A stretch of 64,000 nucleotides of DNA, from positions 21,866-85,865 of the IMG/VR virus record IMGVR_UViG_3300021959_008125; one strand, given 5' to 3'. Under the pieces are notes generated by a model. The model searched no databases, was not told where the DNA came from, and saw only the letters and a program-made list of their open reading frames with translations. The DNA comes from a virus. This document shows, one piece after another, positions 52,739 to 60,288 of the stretch; position 1 is the first letter of the stretch; each line of letters opens with the position of its first letter. The position numbers and the translations under genes were made by a program.

Positions 52739-52992
52739 GTCATATTATAGGAAATAAATGTGTTGGCGTCAAAGATGGCGTCTGTATAGAAGTTTGCCCT
52801 ATTGATAACTGTATTGTCGAAGGTGAAACCTCAATGTATATTAACCCAGAAACTTGCATAGATTGTGGAGCTTGCATATGGGAATGTCCTGTAGAAGCTA
52901 TTTATGACAGTGAGGATGAAGCCATTTCAGCCGGCGAAGAAGACGCAGTCCACAAAAATTATGAGTTTTTCGGATTTAAATTCAATAGTTAA
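52735..52992 (+). CDS. Ferredoxin, two-cluster type
   Basis: An 85-residue iron-sulfur protein with GTG start. Two cysteine groups are present: CVGVKDGVCIEVCPIDNC near the N-terminus and CIDCGACIWECP in the centre, as in 7Fe/8Fe ferredoxins. It carries low-potential electrons. It lies close to the radical SAM gene queE, so it may reduce QueE or another enzyme of the phage; that is inference from proximity. Confidence 0.85.
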   Translation: MSHIIGNKCVGVKDGVCIEVCPIDNCIVEGETSMYINPETCIDCGACIWECPVEAIYDSEDEAISAGEEDAVHKNYEFFGFKFNS

Positions 52993-53279
52993 TGACATTT
53001 CAAGAAATTATTAAGAATTGCCCTACAGTAGATTATTCTTCTATTTATGTTTTTATAGGAGAAGATTGCGTATGGGATTATAAAGAAGGAGATAAGAGTA
53101 TAATGCTTATTTCTGAGCAGCCCTGCATAGATGACGAAAACGTTACTTTAGCCGAGCTAATAAATTATTCTAAAGAGTTGGAAACTCCAGAAGATTTTCT
53201 TACTTTAGAATGTGAATATGAAAGACAAGAATTAAATTCGTTTGAATGGTTAGAAAACAAACTTATATTGTCCTTTTAG
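52992..53279 (+). CDS. Hypothetical acidic protein
   Basis: A 95-residue acidic protein sharing its first base with the ferredoxin's last. It contains YIFIG-like strands (SSIYVFIGEDCVWDYKEGDK) and a helical end. Its 3' end overlaps the lipoprotein nuclease gene by 34 bases. Not recognised. Confidence 0.5.
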   Translation: MTFQEIIKNCPTVDYSSIYVFIGEDCVWDYKEGDKSIMLISEQPCIDDENVTLAELINYSKELETPEDFLTLECEYERQELNSFEWLENKLILSF

Positions 53280-53857
53280 GACTACTTGCACTAGGCTGCA
53301 CTAAACCAGAGCCAGCATTATCCCAAGAACTTAGAGAAAGAGTAGAATTCAGTATAGATGGATTATTTTCCGGAGTATACTCTGAAGTATTAGAACAGCC
53401 ACTAGAGGTAACTTACATAGTACCATGCCCGGATGGAGATGCATCCAGAACAGGATTAGACTTCTACGAAGACGCAAACATTCATACATCAGATGATGAT
53501 GATTATAGAAATAATGTTTGGGATAAAGGACATTTAGCTCCAGCAGCAGCATTCTCTTGTGATAGAGAAACAATTAAAAAAACTTTTACTTATTTAAATT
53601 CAGCTTTACAGCACCAGTCTTTAAATAGAGGTGCCTGGAACAGATTAGAATCTGTCGAGAGAGGAATGGCCATTTGGCATGAAGTAGAAGTCAAAATAGA
53701 AGTTATATTTGATGAAAACAGTCAGGTTCTACCTTCAGGTGCTACAGTACCTAGAGCATTTAGGAAAACTATTAAAGCTGGGGACGTCACTAAAGTATTT
53801 TACTTCCCTAATATTGATACATCCGGAACGGATTGGGAAGATTACTTAATCCAATAA
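53246..53857 (+). CDS. Lipoprotein DNA/RNA non-specific endonuclease
   Basis: A 203-residue nuclease of the EndoG/NucA type. VWDKGHLAPAAAFSCD is the DRGH-like active site (Lys for Arg), with the general-base histidine, and YLNSALQHQSLNRGAWNRLE is the metal-binding N...N..W..LE helix. The N-terminus (TYIVLLGLLALGCTKPEP) is a lipoprotein signal with lipobox LALGC, so the enzyme would be tethered in the cell envelope. It could degrade incoming DNA or scavenge nucleotides. The start lies inside the previous gene. Confidence 0.8.
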   Translation: MVRKQTYIVLLGLLALGCTKPEPALSQELRERVEFSIDGLFSGVYSEVLEQPLEVTYIVPCPDGDASRTGLDFYEDANIHTSDDDDYRNNVWDKGHLAPAAAFSCDRETIKKTFTYLNSALQHQSLNRGAWNRLESVERGMAIWHEVEVKIEVIFDENSQVLPSGATVPRAFRKTIKAGDVTKVFYFPNIDTSGTDWEDYLIQ

Positions 53858-53858
53858 T

Positions 53859-54032
53859 ATGCCAGAAAAAGAATTTATTGATTGGTTCAAAGGCTTTGCC
53901 GAAGGAGCCCATCATTTTAATATTTCTCCAAAGCAATGGGAGGAATTGAAAGAAAAACTATCGTCCGTTGGGAAGGAATCTAGTAATAATTATGTAATCG
54001 ATAATAATTACTGGACAACAACGATAGCTTAA
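53859..54032 (+). CDS. Small protein, 57 residues
   Basis: Frame from ATG 53859 to TAA 54030-54032, 1 base after the nuclease stop and 9 bases before the receptor gene. The sequence (EFIDWFKGFAEGAHHFNISP, then QWEELKEKL) is helical and aromatic, like small phage proteins that bind partners. Not recognised. Confidence 0.5.
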   Translation: MPEKEFIDWFKGFAEGAHHFNISPKQWEELKEKLSSVGKESSNNYVIDNNYWTTTIA

Positions 54033-54041
54033 AGGTTATAT

Positions 54042-56576
54042 ATGTTTAATTTTAATTTATTTATGATGAGAAATCTCATTTTAACTCTGTTAGGTTTACT
54101 AACAGTTGGAGCTTACGCTCAAGAAAGCGCTGTAAATGACACAATCGTTACACAGCAGTTAGAAGAAGTTGTAGTCTCTTCAAGAGTTATTGACGTTGCT
54201 AAAGCACGTGTTACTCCTGTAGCAGTATCAACAATTTCAGCTAGCGACATTTCGTTGAAAGTAGGTAACTTAGAGTTTCCTGAAATCATGAACAGCACAC
54301 CTGGTGTGTATGCTACAAAACAAGGCGGTGGATATGGGGACTCTCGTATCTCATTACGTGGTTTTGATCAGCGTAACACTTCTTTCCTTATCAATGGACA
54401 ACCAGTTAACGATATGGAAAACGGATGGGTGTATTGGTCAAACTGGCAAGGATTAACCGATGTTGCTTCAGGTATCCAAATCCAAAGAGGATTGGGCGCT
54501 TCAAGGTTAGCAGTACCTTCTGTAGGTGGAACAGTATCCATCTTCACAAAAGCTGCAAGTAAAGATGAAGGAGGATCATTTACTCAAGTAATCGGAAATG
54601 ATGGCTACACTAAAACAACAGCAGCCTACAACACCGGTAAAAACGAGAACGGATGGGCAACTTCTGTTTTATTAAGTAAATGGGCTGGAGACGGTTACAT
54701 TTATAATACATCCGGAGAAGGATGGACTTACTTCTTTGCATTAGGATATGCACCAGAAGATTCTAATCACGCTCTTAACTTATCAGTTTTAGGTGCAGGA
54801 CAATGGCACCACCAAAGAGATGTTTGGGTATCTATTAGAGATTACCAAAACTTCGGAGAAGAAGGAATTGATAGAAGATGGAATTCAAATGGTGGAATTT
54901 TAAATGGAGAAGAATATTCTTTAAGAAGAAACTTCTACAACAAACCATTAGCTACATTGAACTGGGATTGGGATATTTCTGAGAACGTTCAATTAAACAC
55001 TTCTTTCTACGCTTCAGCAGGTAGAGGTGGAGGAACAGGACCTAGAGGTAATAACTTTAGAGGTTCAGCAACAGATATCTTACCTTTTAGAAAAGATCTA
55101 ACTGAGCATTACTTAGAAAATGGTAGAGGTTCAAGATTGGCTAATGGATTTATTGATTTTGATGCTATTGTTGCTTCTAACAGAAATACGACTGATCCTT
55201 ATACTGGAGATATTTCTAGATTTGCTGGTCAAAAAATTGGTTCTAATGGATTTAGAGATGATGGAGTAAATAGAGTAGCTTTAATTAGAAGAGCTTCTAT
55301 GAACTCTCATGACTGGGTAGGTGCAATTTCGTCTTTAGATATTACTTCTGGTAATTTTAAATACTCTTTAGGAGTTGATCTTAGAAACTACACTGGGTAT
55401 CATTACCGAGTAGTTAACGATCTATTAGGATTAGATGGTTATTATTCAACAGGTAACAAGAACTCTGCTGGTCAGATTATTGAAACAACAGTTGAAGCAA
55501 ACCCATTCAAGAACACTGGAATTAGAGGACCTAAAATCGACTACTATAATATCGGTAAAGTAGGTTGGCAAGGTGTTAACGGTTTAGTTGAATATAACAA
55601 CTCTACCTTATCTGCAGTATTACAAGCAGGTCTATCTAACCAATCATTCCAAAGAATAGACTACTTTGATCAACCTGGTAATCCAGAATCTGATGTACAA
55701 AATCAAGGAGGAGGATATGTTAAAGGTGGTGCTAACTATAACTTAGATGAAAAATCTAATGTATTCTTTAATGCAGGTTATATCTCTAGACAGCCACAAT
55801 TTGACGCAGTATTCCCTAACTATGCAAATAACATCAATCCAGATCTACAAAACGAAGAAATTCAATCAGTAGAATTTGGGTATGGATTTATTACAAATAA
55901 GTTAAAATTAAACGTAAACGTTTACTCTACAAACTGGGGTAATAGATTTGTTACAAGAAACTTATCTAACCAGCAAGGAGTAGATGGATTCGCACAATTT
56001 AAAGATATCGATGTTACTCACAACGGTATTGAAATTGAAGGAACTTATAGTTTATCTTATAAAACTAAGTTTAAAGGAATGTTATCAATTGGTGACTGGA
56101 CTTATGATCAAAACTTTGAAGCTGAATTATTTGACGATAATCAGCAATCAATCGGTACTGGAACTCTTTATACTAAAGGAGCTAAAGTTGGTGATGCAGC
56201 ACAATTCGTTGCTAACCTAGCAGTTGATCAAAACTTAGGAAGATTAGGTAAGTTAGATCTTAACTATAGATTCGTAGATGGTTTATATGCTGACTACTCG
56301 ATTACAGATTCAGCATTTACTTCACCAGATAACGATGGTGCGTTAAAACTACCTTCTTACGGTATTGTAGACCTAGGATATACAAAATACTTCGGAAGTA
56401 AATTAAGCTTCAGAGCGAATGTAAATAACGTGTTAGACACAACTTATATTGCTGAGTCTAACTCTAATATTCATGCAGGAGCAGGCTCAACTACATGGAA
56501 TGGAATCGATGTAAGAAACTCAGTATGGTTCGGATTTGGAAGAACTTTCAATGCGTCTCTTAAATATAGATTCTAA
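54042..56576 (+). CDS. TonB-dependent outer-membrane receptor
   Basis: A full-length receptor of 844 residues (837 if the better signal peptide start at 54063 is used: MMRNLILTLLGLLTVGAYAQ). After the signal, LEEVVVSSR is the start of the plug region, with FPEIMNSTPGVYATKQGGG, RISLRGFDQRN and GLGASRLAVPSVGGTVSI as plug motifs. The rest is a beta barrel that ends NASLKYRF with the terminal phenylalanine. It would import a large or scarce nutrient across the outer membrane using TonB. It stands among phage genes on the same strand and is closed by a strong terminator. Confidence 0.92.
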   Translation: MFNFNLFMMRNLILTLLGLLTVGAYAQESAVNDTIVTQQLEEVVVSSRVIDVAKARVTPVAVSTISASDISLKVGNLEFPEIMNSTPGVYATKQGGGYGDSRISLRGFDQRNTSFLINGQPVNDMENGWVYWSNWQGLTDVASGIQIQRGLGASRLAVPSVGGTVSIFTKAASKDEGGSFTQVIGNDGYTKTTAAYNTGKNENGWATSVLLSKWAGDGYIYNTSGEGWTYFFALGYAPEDSNHALNLSVLGAGQWHHQRDVWVSIRDYQNFGEEGIDRRWNSNGGILNGEEYSLRRNFYNKPLATLNWDWDISENVQLNTSFYASAGRGGGTGPRGNNFRGSATDILPFRKDLTEHYLENGRGSRLANGFIDFDAIVASNRNTTDPYTGDISRFAGQKIGSNGFRDDGVNRVALIRRASMNSHDWVGAISSLDITSGNFKYSLGVDLRNYTGYHYRVVNDLLGLDGYYSTGNKNSAGQIIETTVEANPFKNTGIRGPKIDYYNIGKVGWQGVNGLVEYNNSTLSAVLQAGLSNQSFQRIDYFDQPGNPESDVQNQGGGYVKGGANYNLDEKSNVFFNAGYISRQPQFDAVFPNYANNINPDLQNEEIQSVEFGYGFITNKLKLNVNVYSTNWGNRFVTRNLSNQQGVDGFAQFKDIDVTHNGIEIEGTYSLSYKTKFKGMLSIGDWTYDQNFEAELFDDNQQSIGTGTLYTKGAKVGDAAQFVANLAVDQNLGRLGKLDLNYRFVDGLYADYSITDSAFTSPDNDGALKLPSYGIVDLGYTKYFGSKLSFRANVNNVLDTTYIAESNSNIHAGAGSTTWNGIDVRNSVWFGFGRTFNASLKYRF

Positions 56577-56592
56577 TATTGAAAAAAAAATT

Positions 56593-56622
56593 AAGGGGAG
56601 CTTTTTAGCTCCCTTTTTTTTT
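56593..56622 (+). terminator. Intrinsic terminator after receptor gene
   Basis: GGGAGCT / AGCTCCC, a perfect 7-base stem with TTTT loop, extended by A-U pairs and followed by nine Ts. Confidence 0.9.
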
Positions 56623-56631
56623 CTTATATTA
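56619..56631 (+). promoter_or_regulatory. TTTTCTTATATTA promoter
   Basis: Merges with the T run of the terminator and ends 5 bases before the ATG at 56637. An exact copy of the 13-mer seen at 27648 and 36654. The short distance implies a very short leader. Confidence 0.55.
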
Positions 56632-56636
56632 TTAAT

Positions 56637-57056
56637 ATGAAAGAAAAGGTTTATTTATCATGGAATTGGGTAGATCAACAAGTTATGACTCTTGGGGAGA
56701 CTATCAAAGAATCAGTCAGTGAATTTTTATACGTAACAGGCATTCCAAGAGGAGGTTTAATCCCTGGAGCATACCTTTCACATTATTTAGGAATAAAATA
56801 CATTCCATATGCTGATGCAAAACAGCTTCCTATAAGTCTTAGAAAACAAGTTTTAGTAATAGACGATATCTGTGATAGCGGTATGACTTTATTAGAAGCT
56901 ACAGAATACGGATTCCAGACAGCAGCTTTAGCATACAGATACTCTTCTCCCTATATGCCTGAATGGTATTCAGAAAAAATAGAAGATGATAGATGGCTTG
57001 TATTTCCATGGGAAAGAGTAGATTCAAAAACAATACAAGATTATTTGGATAATTGA
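56637..57056 (+). CDS. Phosphoribosyltransferase family protein
   Basis: A 139-residue protein. QVLVIDDICDSGMTLLEA is the PRPP-binding signature of type I phosphoribosyltransferases (VxVxDDxxxTGxT, with Ser for Thr), preceded by the VTGIPRGGLIPGAYLSH substrate-side loop. It would salvage a nucleobase or act as a related regulator. It lies between the receptor and folE, in a genome rich in purine-derived modification genes. Confidence 0.8.
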   Translation: MKEKVYLSWNWVDQQVMTLGETIKESVSEFLYVTGIPRGGLIPGAYLSHYLGIKYIPYADAKQLPISLRKQVLVIDDICDSGMTLLEATEYGFQTAALAYRYSSPYMPEWYSEKIEDDRWLVFPWERVDSKTIQDYLDN

Positions 57057-57062
57057 GATAAT

Positions 57063-57074
57063 ATTCCTATATTG
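57063..57074 (+). promoter_or_regulatory. ATTCCTATATTG promoter before second preQ1-like leader
   Basis: A variant of the CTTATATTA class, followed by TATAAT, 13 bases before the leader stem. The geometry parallels that at 50823. Confidence 0.45.
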
Positions 57075-57086
57075 TATAATGGTTAT

Positions 57087-57118
57087 GAGTGTCGTAGAAC
57101 CACTTTAAAAAACAATTA
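57087..57118 (+). promoter_or_regulatory. preQ1 class I-like riboswitch upstream of folE
   Basis: AGTG (57088-57091) pairs with CACT (57101-57104), extended by an outer G-U pair. The loop is TCGTAG then AAC, and the tail is TTTAAAAAACAA, ending 3 bases before the ATG. Compared with the Thermoanaerobacter tengcongensis preQ1-I aptamer (loop UCGCAGUAAC, tail UUAACAAAACAA), the loop differs by one missing base and one C-to-U change. FolE makes the first intermediate of the 7-deazaguanine route, so feedback by preQ0 or preQ1 would make sense. Confidence 0.7.
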
Positions 57119-57787
57119 ATGAGTAAAGATTTAGAATTAGTAAAAGTAGGTTATGCCAACGGAGTTGCTCCTGGCTTTCCTCTAACAGAAGATGAAAAAT
57201 GGAAAATGGTCGAACTAGCGGCTGAAAAGTATGGAGAGTTTCTCGATGCTTTAGGTTGTGATTGGCGTAATGATCCTAATTCGGCTGATACTCCTAGAAG
57301 AGTAGCTAAAGCCTATGCATTCGATCTATGGAAAGGTAGATACGATGCTATGACTGATATAACAGCATTTCCTTCTGACGGTTATAACGGAATCGTTCAG
57401 GAGTCTAATATCCCGGTGACATCGATGTGTAGCCATCACCATCAGACTATTGGTGGTCGTGTGAGTATCGCTTATGTACCGTCTGAGAATGGTAAAGTAG
57501 TAGGTCTGTCTAAACTCAACCGAATCGTCGAGCATTTCGGTAGAAGAGGTGCTATACAAGAGCAGCTTACTGTAGCCATTCATAATGCAATCGATAAGAT
57601 TTGCGAAGGTAACTTAGGTGTAGCGGTAATGATCGATGCTACCCATAACTGTGTTAGCTGTAGAGGTGTTAAACATCACGGTGCTTCAATGCAAACAGCT
57701 AAACTATCAGGATGCTTCTTAAATGAAGATTCAGCGAGAGCGGAGTTTTACAAGAATATTGAACTAGCAGGAAAATGCAGATCGTAG
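57119..57787 (+). CDS. folE: GTP cyclohydrolase I
   Basis: A 222-residue enzyme that converts GTP to dihydroneopterin triphosphate, the first step toward 7-deazaguanines (and folate). VTSMCSHHHQTIGGRVSIAYVP contains the zinc cysteine and histidines, LSKLNRIVEHFGRRGAIQEQLT is the GTP-binding helix region, and THNCVSCRGVKHHGASMQT supplies the second zinc cysteine. Length is normal for the family. It is preceded by the preQ1-like leader and overlaps the cupin gene by 13 bases. Confidence 0.95.
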   Translation: MSKDLELVKVGYANGVAPGFPLTEDEKWKMVELAAEKYGEFLDALGCDWRNDPNSADTPRRVAKAYAFDLWKGRYDAMTDITAFPSDGYNGIVQESNIPVTSMCSHHHQTIGGRVSIAYVPSENGKVVGLSKLNRIVEHFGRRGAIQEQLTVAIHNAIDKICEGNLGVAVMIDATHNCVSCRGVKHHGASMQTAKLSGCFLNEDSARAEFYKNIELAGKCRS

Positions 57788-58209
57788 ACTTCGAAGAAAG
57801 ACCTTGGGGGTATTATGAAGTTCTTTTAGAGCTTCCTGAGACTAAAGTAAAGCAGATTACAGTAGATAACGGTCATAGATTATCTTATCAATATCATGTG
57901 CATAGAGATGAGACTTGGGTTGTTGTTGCTGGAAAAGCTAAAGTAACCTTAGACGGTAAAAATACTATAGTAGAACCAGGTCAGACTATTCAAATTACTA
58001 GAGGTGTAAAACATAGAGTAGAAGCCATAGGTAAAGAAGACTTAACATTTATAGAAGTACAGACCGGAGATTACTTCGGTGAAGATGATATAGTTAGGTT
58101 AGAGGATGATTATGAAAGAGCAGAATTAGAGCATCTTAGAGATAATAACTATATTGGGGGGTTAACTATGCCTATTAAAAATACTAATAAACTAAATAAA
58201 GATGAGTAA
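57775..58209 (+). CDS. Cupin, mannose-6-phosphate isomerase type II-like
   Basis: A 144-residue single cupin domain. VDFEERPWGYYEVLLE is the opening seen in type II mannose-6-phosphate isomerase domains; YQYHVHRDETWVVVAGKAKVTLDG holds the metal histidines, and GVKHRVEAIG the last one. It may isomerise a sugar phosphate for the glycan blocks. Its place in the folE unit does not show a link to deazaguanine synthesis. Confidence 0.8.
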   Translation: MQIVDFEERPWGYYEVLLELPETKVKQITVDNGHRLSYQYHVHRDETWVVVAGKAKVTLDGKNTIVEPGQTIQITRGVKHRVEAIGKEDLTFIEVQTGDYFGEDDIVRLEDDYERAELEHLRDNNYIGGLTMPIKNTNKLNKDE

Positions 58210-58765
58210 GCAATTATCATTATTCCCAGCAGAAGAACTAGAATGGGTTAACGGAGTCCCGTTTGTGGATGAAGTAGAAACTTTTAACAAAACATTTGGT
58301 AAACCAAATAACTATGAACCAACTATCCCCGCAGAAAAAGAATGGAAGTTTGTCTATGACTTCATACTCGAAGAACTTGAAGAATATAGAGAAGCTTGCG
58401 AAAGGGGCGACATTGTGGAAGTTTTGGACGCTTTGTGCGACATTACTTATGTTTCCCTTGGGAACGGTGTTATGTTACATGGCCTTAAGGATAAGATATG
58501 GGACGCATATCAAGAGGTACAAGCAAGTAATATGTCAAAAGCTTGTAAAACTGAAGAAGAAGCCATACAGACCGTCAGCCAAAGAAGTGAGGAACAAGGT
58601 GAGGCCTGTCATTATGAGAAGATTGCGCAAGGAAGGTTTATTGTCTACCGTTCCAGAGATCGAAAAGTAATGAAATCAATTAACTACTTCAGACCAGACT
58701 TAACTAAGTTTTTTACTGAAGATGATATATTTAGAAATAGACCACAACAACACGTAGGAATATGA
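58202..58765 (+). CDS. MazG-like nucleotide pyrophosphohydrolase
   Basis: A 187-residue protein. FILEELEEYREACERGDIVEVLDALCDITYVSLG is the all-alpha NTP pyrophosphatase signature (EExxE...ExxD), binding Mg2+. A C-terminal extension (CHYEKIAQGRFIVYRSRDRKVMKSINYFRPDL) resembles phage MazG-like proteins that end with a small beta unit. It would hydrolyse NTPs or dNTPs, possibly unmodified or alarmone nucleotides. It overlaps its neighbours by 8 and 4 bases. Confidence 0.82.
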   Translation: MSKQLSLFPAEELEWVNGVPFVDEVETFNKTFGKPNNYEPTIPAEKEWKFVYDFILEELEEYREACERGDIVEVLDALCDITYVSLGNGVMLHGLKDKIWDAYQEVQASNMSKACKTEEEAIQTVSQRSEEQGEACHYEKIAQGRFIVYRSRDRKVMKSINYFRPDLTKFFTEDDIFRNRPQQHVGI

Positions 58766-58935
58766 TTAATTTAGATGAACATAAAGTTTACGTAGAGAGT
58801 CATAAAATGGATATGATTCCATATTCAGTTGCTAAACAAGCTGTGCAAGAAGCTTACAATAATGCTGAACAAGTAGAGACTTCATTAAATGATATCATAA
58901 AAGCTTTTAATAAATTAAATTCATTAGATGATTAA
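58762..58935 (+). CDS. Small protein, 57 residues, upstream of dpdA
   Basis: ATG at 58762 overlaps the MazG-like stop; the TAA at 58933-58935 overlaps the dpdA start by 8 bases. The product is acidic and helical (YSVAKQAVQEAYNNAEQVET). The tight overlaps support translation. Function unknown. Confidence 0.55.
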   Translation: MINLDEHKVYVESHKMDMIPYSVAKQAVQEAYNNAEQVETSLNDIIKAFNKLNSLDD

Positions 58936-59755
58936 AATAGCACACGAAGCTCCTATAGATATCTTTGAAGAAGTTCAGAGATTTACAGATTACGATTATG
59001 CTTTAGTTCATTTGCTTGAACAAAATTCTAGATATAGAGATACTTTTGAAAGAGTTATTAAAAAAGGTAGAGAAGTTATTTTAGATAATTCTATCTTTGA
59101 GTTAGAAGAAGCTTTTGAAGCTGATAGATTTGATCAGTGGATTAATAGACTTAAGCCGTACTGGTATATCGTTCCTGATGCATTAGAAGATGCAGAAAAA
59201 ACTATGCGTCAAATGCAAGACTGGAATGATAAAGGATACGGGTATAAAGGTAGCTGTAAGATAGGTGTTGTTCAAGGTAAGACTTATGATGAGATTGTTG
59301 ACTGTTATAACTTTATGAATGAACCTCAACAGGATGTAGATATGATTGCTATATCTTTTGACTATTCGTATTATACTGTATCTGTCCCTCATCCTAACAA
59401 ATATGTAAGTTGGATGCTTGGTAGAGTTAAACTCTTAGGAGACCTATTGAGAGACGGTGTGATAAACACTGAAAAGAAGCATCACCTATTAGGTTGCGGA
59501 TTACCTCAAGAATTTAGTTTTTATAAGCATTCAGATTATAATTGGATCTATTCTTTAGATACTTCTAACCCTATAGTACATGCTATAAAAGGCATAGAAT
59601 ATACCGATCAAGGATTATGGAACAAAGAATCTCAAAAGCTACATGAGCTTATCGATTATGATATTGATAAAATTGATTTGTCTTTAATGAAGACTAATTT
59701 GGTTAAATTTAGATGGTTTACAAATGGAGAAACGCCAGTGGGTAGCATACTTTAG
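58928..59755 (+). CDS. dpdA: DpdA-type guanine transglycosylase for DNA
   Basis: A 275-residue relative of tRNA-guanine transglycosylase. Barrel motifs occur in order: ILDNSIFE (51-58), YIVPDALED (80-88), IGVVQGK (112-118, cf. TGT GxVQGG), MIAISFDY (139-146), HHLLGCGLPQEF (185-196, cf. TGT HLLGxGxP) and YSLDTSNP (208-215). It lacks the tRNA-recognition and zinc region of bacterial TGT. Phage DpdA proteins exchange guanine in DNA for a 7-deazaguanine. The window also encodes all enzymes to make preQ0 and preQ1, which supports the assignment. Confidence 0.85.
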   Translation: MIKIAHEAPIDIFEEVQRFTDYDYALVHLLEQNSRYRDTFERVIKKGREVILDNSIFELEEAFEADRFDQWINRLKPYWYIVPDALEDAEKTMRQMQDWNDKGYGYKGSCKIGVVQGKTYDEIVDCYNFMNEPQQDVDMIAISFDYSYYTVSVPHPNKYVSWMLGRVKLLGDLLRDGVINTEKKHHLLGCGLPQEFSFYKHSDYNWIYSLDTSNPIVHAIKGIEYTDQGLWNKESQKLHELIDYDIDKIDLSLMKTNLVKFRWFTNGETPVGSIL

Positions 59756-60269
59756 TCAGACAGGAGCTGAAATAGCTGATATTTGCGAGTCTATCGGTAG
59801 ATGGCCTACTCGCATTATTACTAATAAAAGACCTAAGCACTTAAGAACCATAGATCCTAGAATTACTCAGCATGGTTATTTAGAAATGTCTAATAAACCA
59901 ACCTTTAATGAATATCATGAAATACTTCAATATTTAAATGATCCTATTATTACTTTACATGGATGGCTAAGAATAATGCCTCCTGGAGTTTGTGATGCGT
60001 TTGAAATTTTTAATGGTCATCCCGGACTAATTACTAAGTATCCAGAACTTAAAGGTAAAGATCCTCAAGTAAAAGCTTTTTCAGCTCAATATAAAGAGAT
60101 TGGTTCTGTTATACATAAAGTAGATGCAGGAGTAGACGAAGGTCCTGTATTAGCAGAATCGAGTATTTTTATTGGCGGATTCAGTTTAGAGGATTATTAT
60201 AAAGAACTTAAGATATTAAGTTTAGAACTTTGGGAAGATTTCTTGAGAGAACGTTTAAATATCGAGTAA
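59724..60269 (+). CDS. Formyltransferase, candidate DpdN (dPreQ1 formyltransferase)
   Basis: A 181-residue formyltransferase of the GART/methionyl-tRNA formyltransferase fold. The catalytic triad is visible: N97 and H99 in FEIFNGHPGLI, and D138 in HKVDAGVDEGPVL. The donor would be 10-formyl-tetrahydrofolate. It overlaps dpdA by 32 bases. A dPreQ1 formyltransferase called DpdN has been described for phages that carry 7-(formylamino)methyl-7-deazaguanine, so that role fits here. Purine synthesis (PurN) or formyl-sugar synthesis are alternatives. Confidence 0.75.
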   Translation: MEKRQWVAYFSQTGAEIADICESIGRWPTRIITNKRPKHLRTIDPRITQHGYLEMSNKPTFNEYHEILQYLNDPIITLHGWLRIMPPGVCDAFEIFNGHPGLITKYPELKGKDPQVKAFSAQYKEIGSVIHKVDAGVDEGPVLAESSIFIGGFSLEDYYKELKILSLELWEDFLRERLNIE

Positions 60270-60270
60270 T

Positions 60271-60283
60271 TTTTCGTATATTA
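60271..60283 (+). promoter_or_regulatory. TTTTCGTATATTA promoter
   Basis: The motif follows the formyltransferase stop by 1 base and ends 5 bases before the next ATG. It is identical to the copy at 61998. Confidence 0.55.
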
Positions 60284-60288
60284 TTATT

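Noticed and set aside
54042-56576. TonB-dependent receptor as host DNA contamination or prophage edge
   Set aside because: The gene is co-directional and closely spaced with phage-type genes on both sides, and the downstream terminator-promoter pair uses the same 13-mer as phage replication genes. A misassembly cannot be fully excluded without reads.
59724-60269. Formyltransferase as ordinary purine-synthesis PurN
   Set aside because: Not fully excluded, but it overlaps dpdA, no other purine-synthesis genes are present, and a dPreQ1 formyltransferase is known for such phages.
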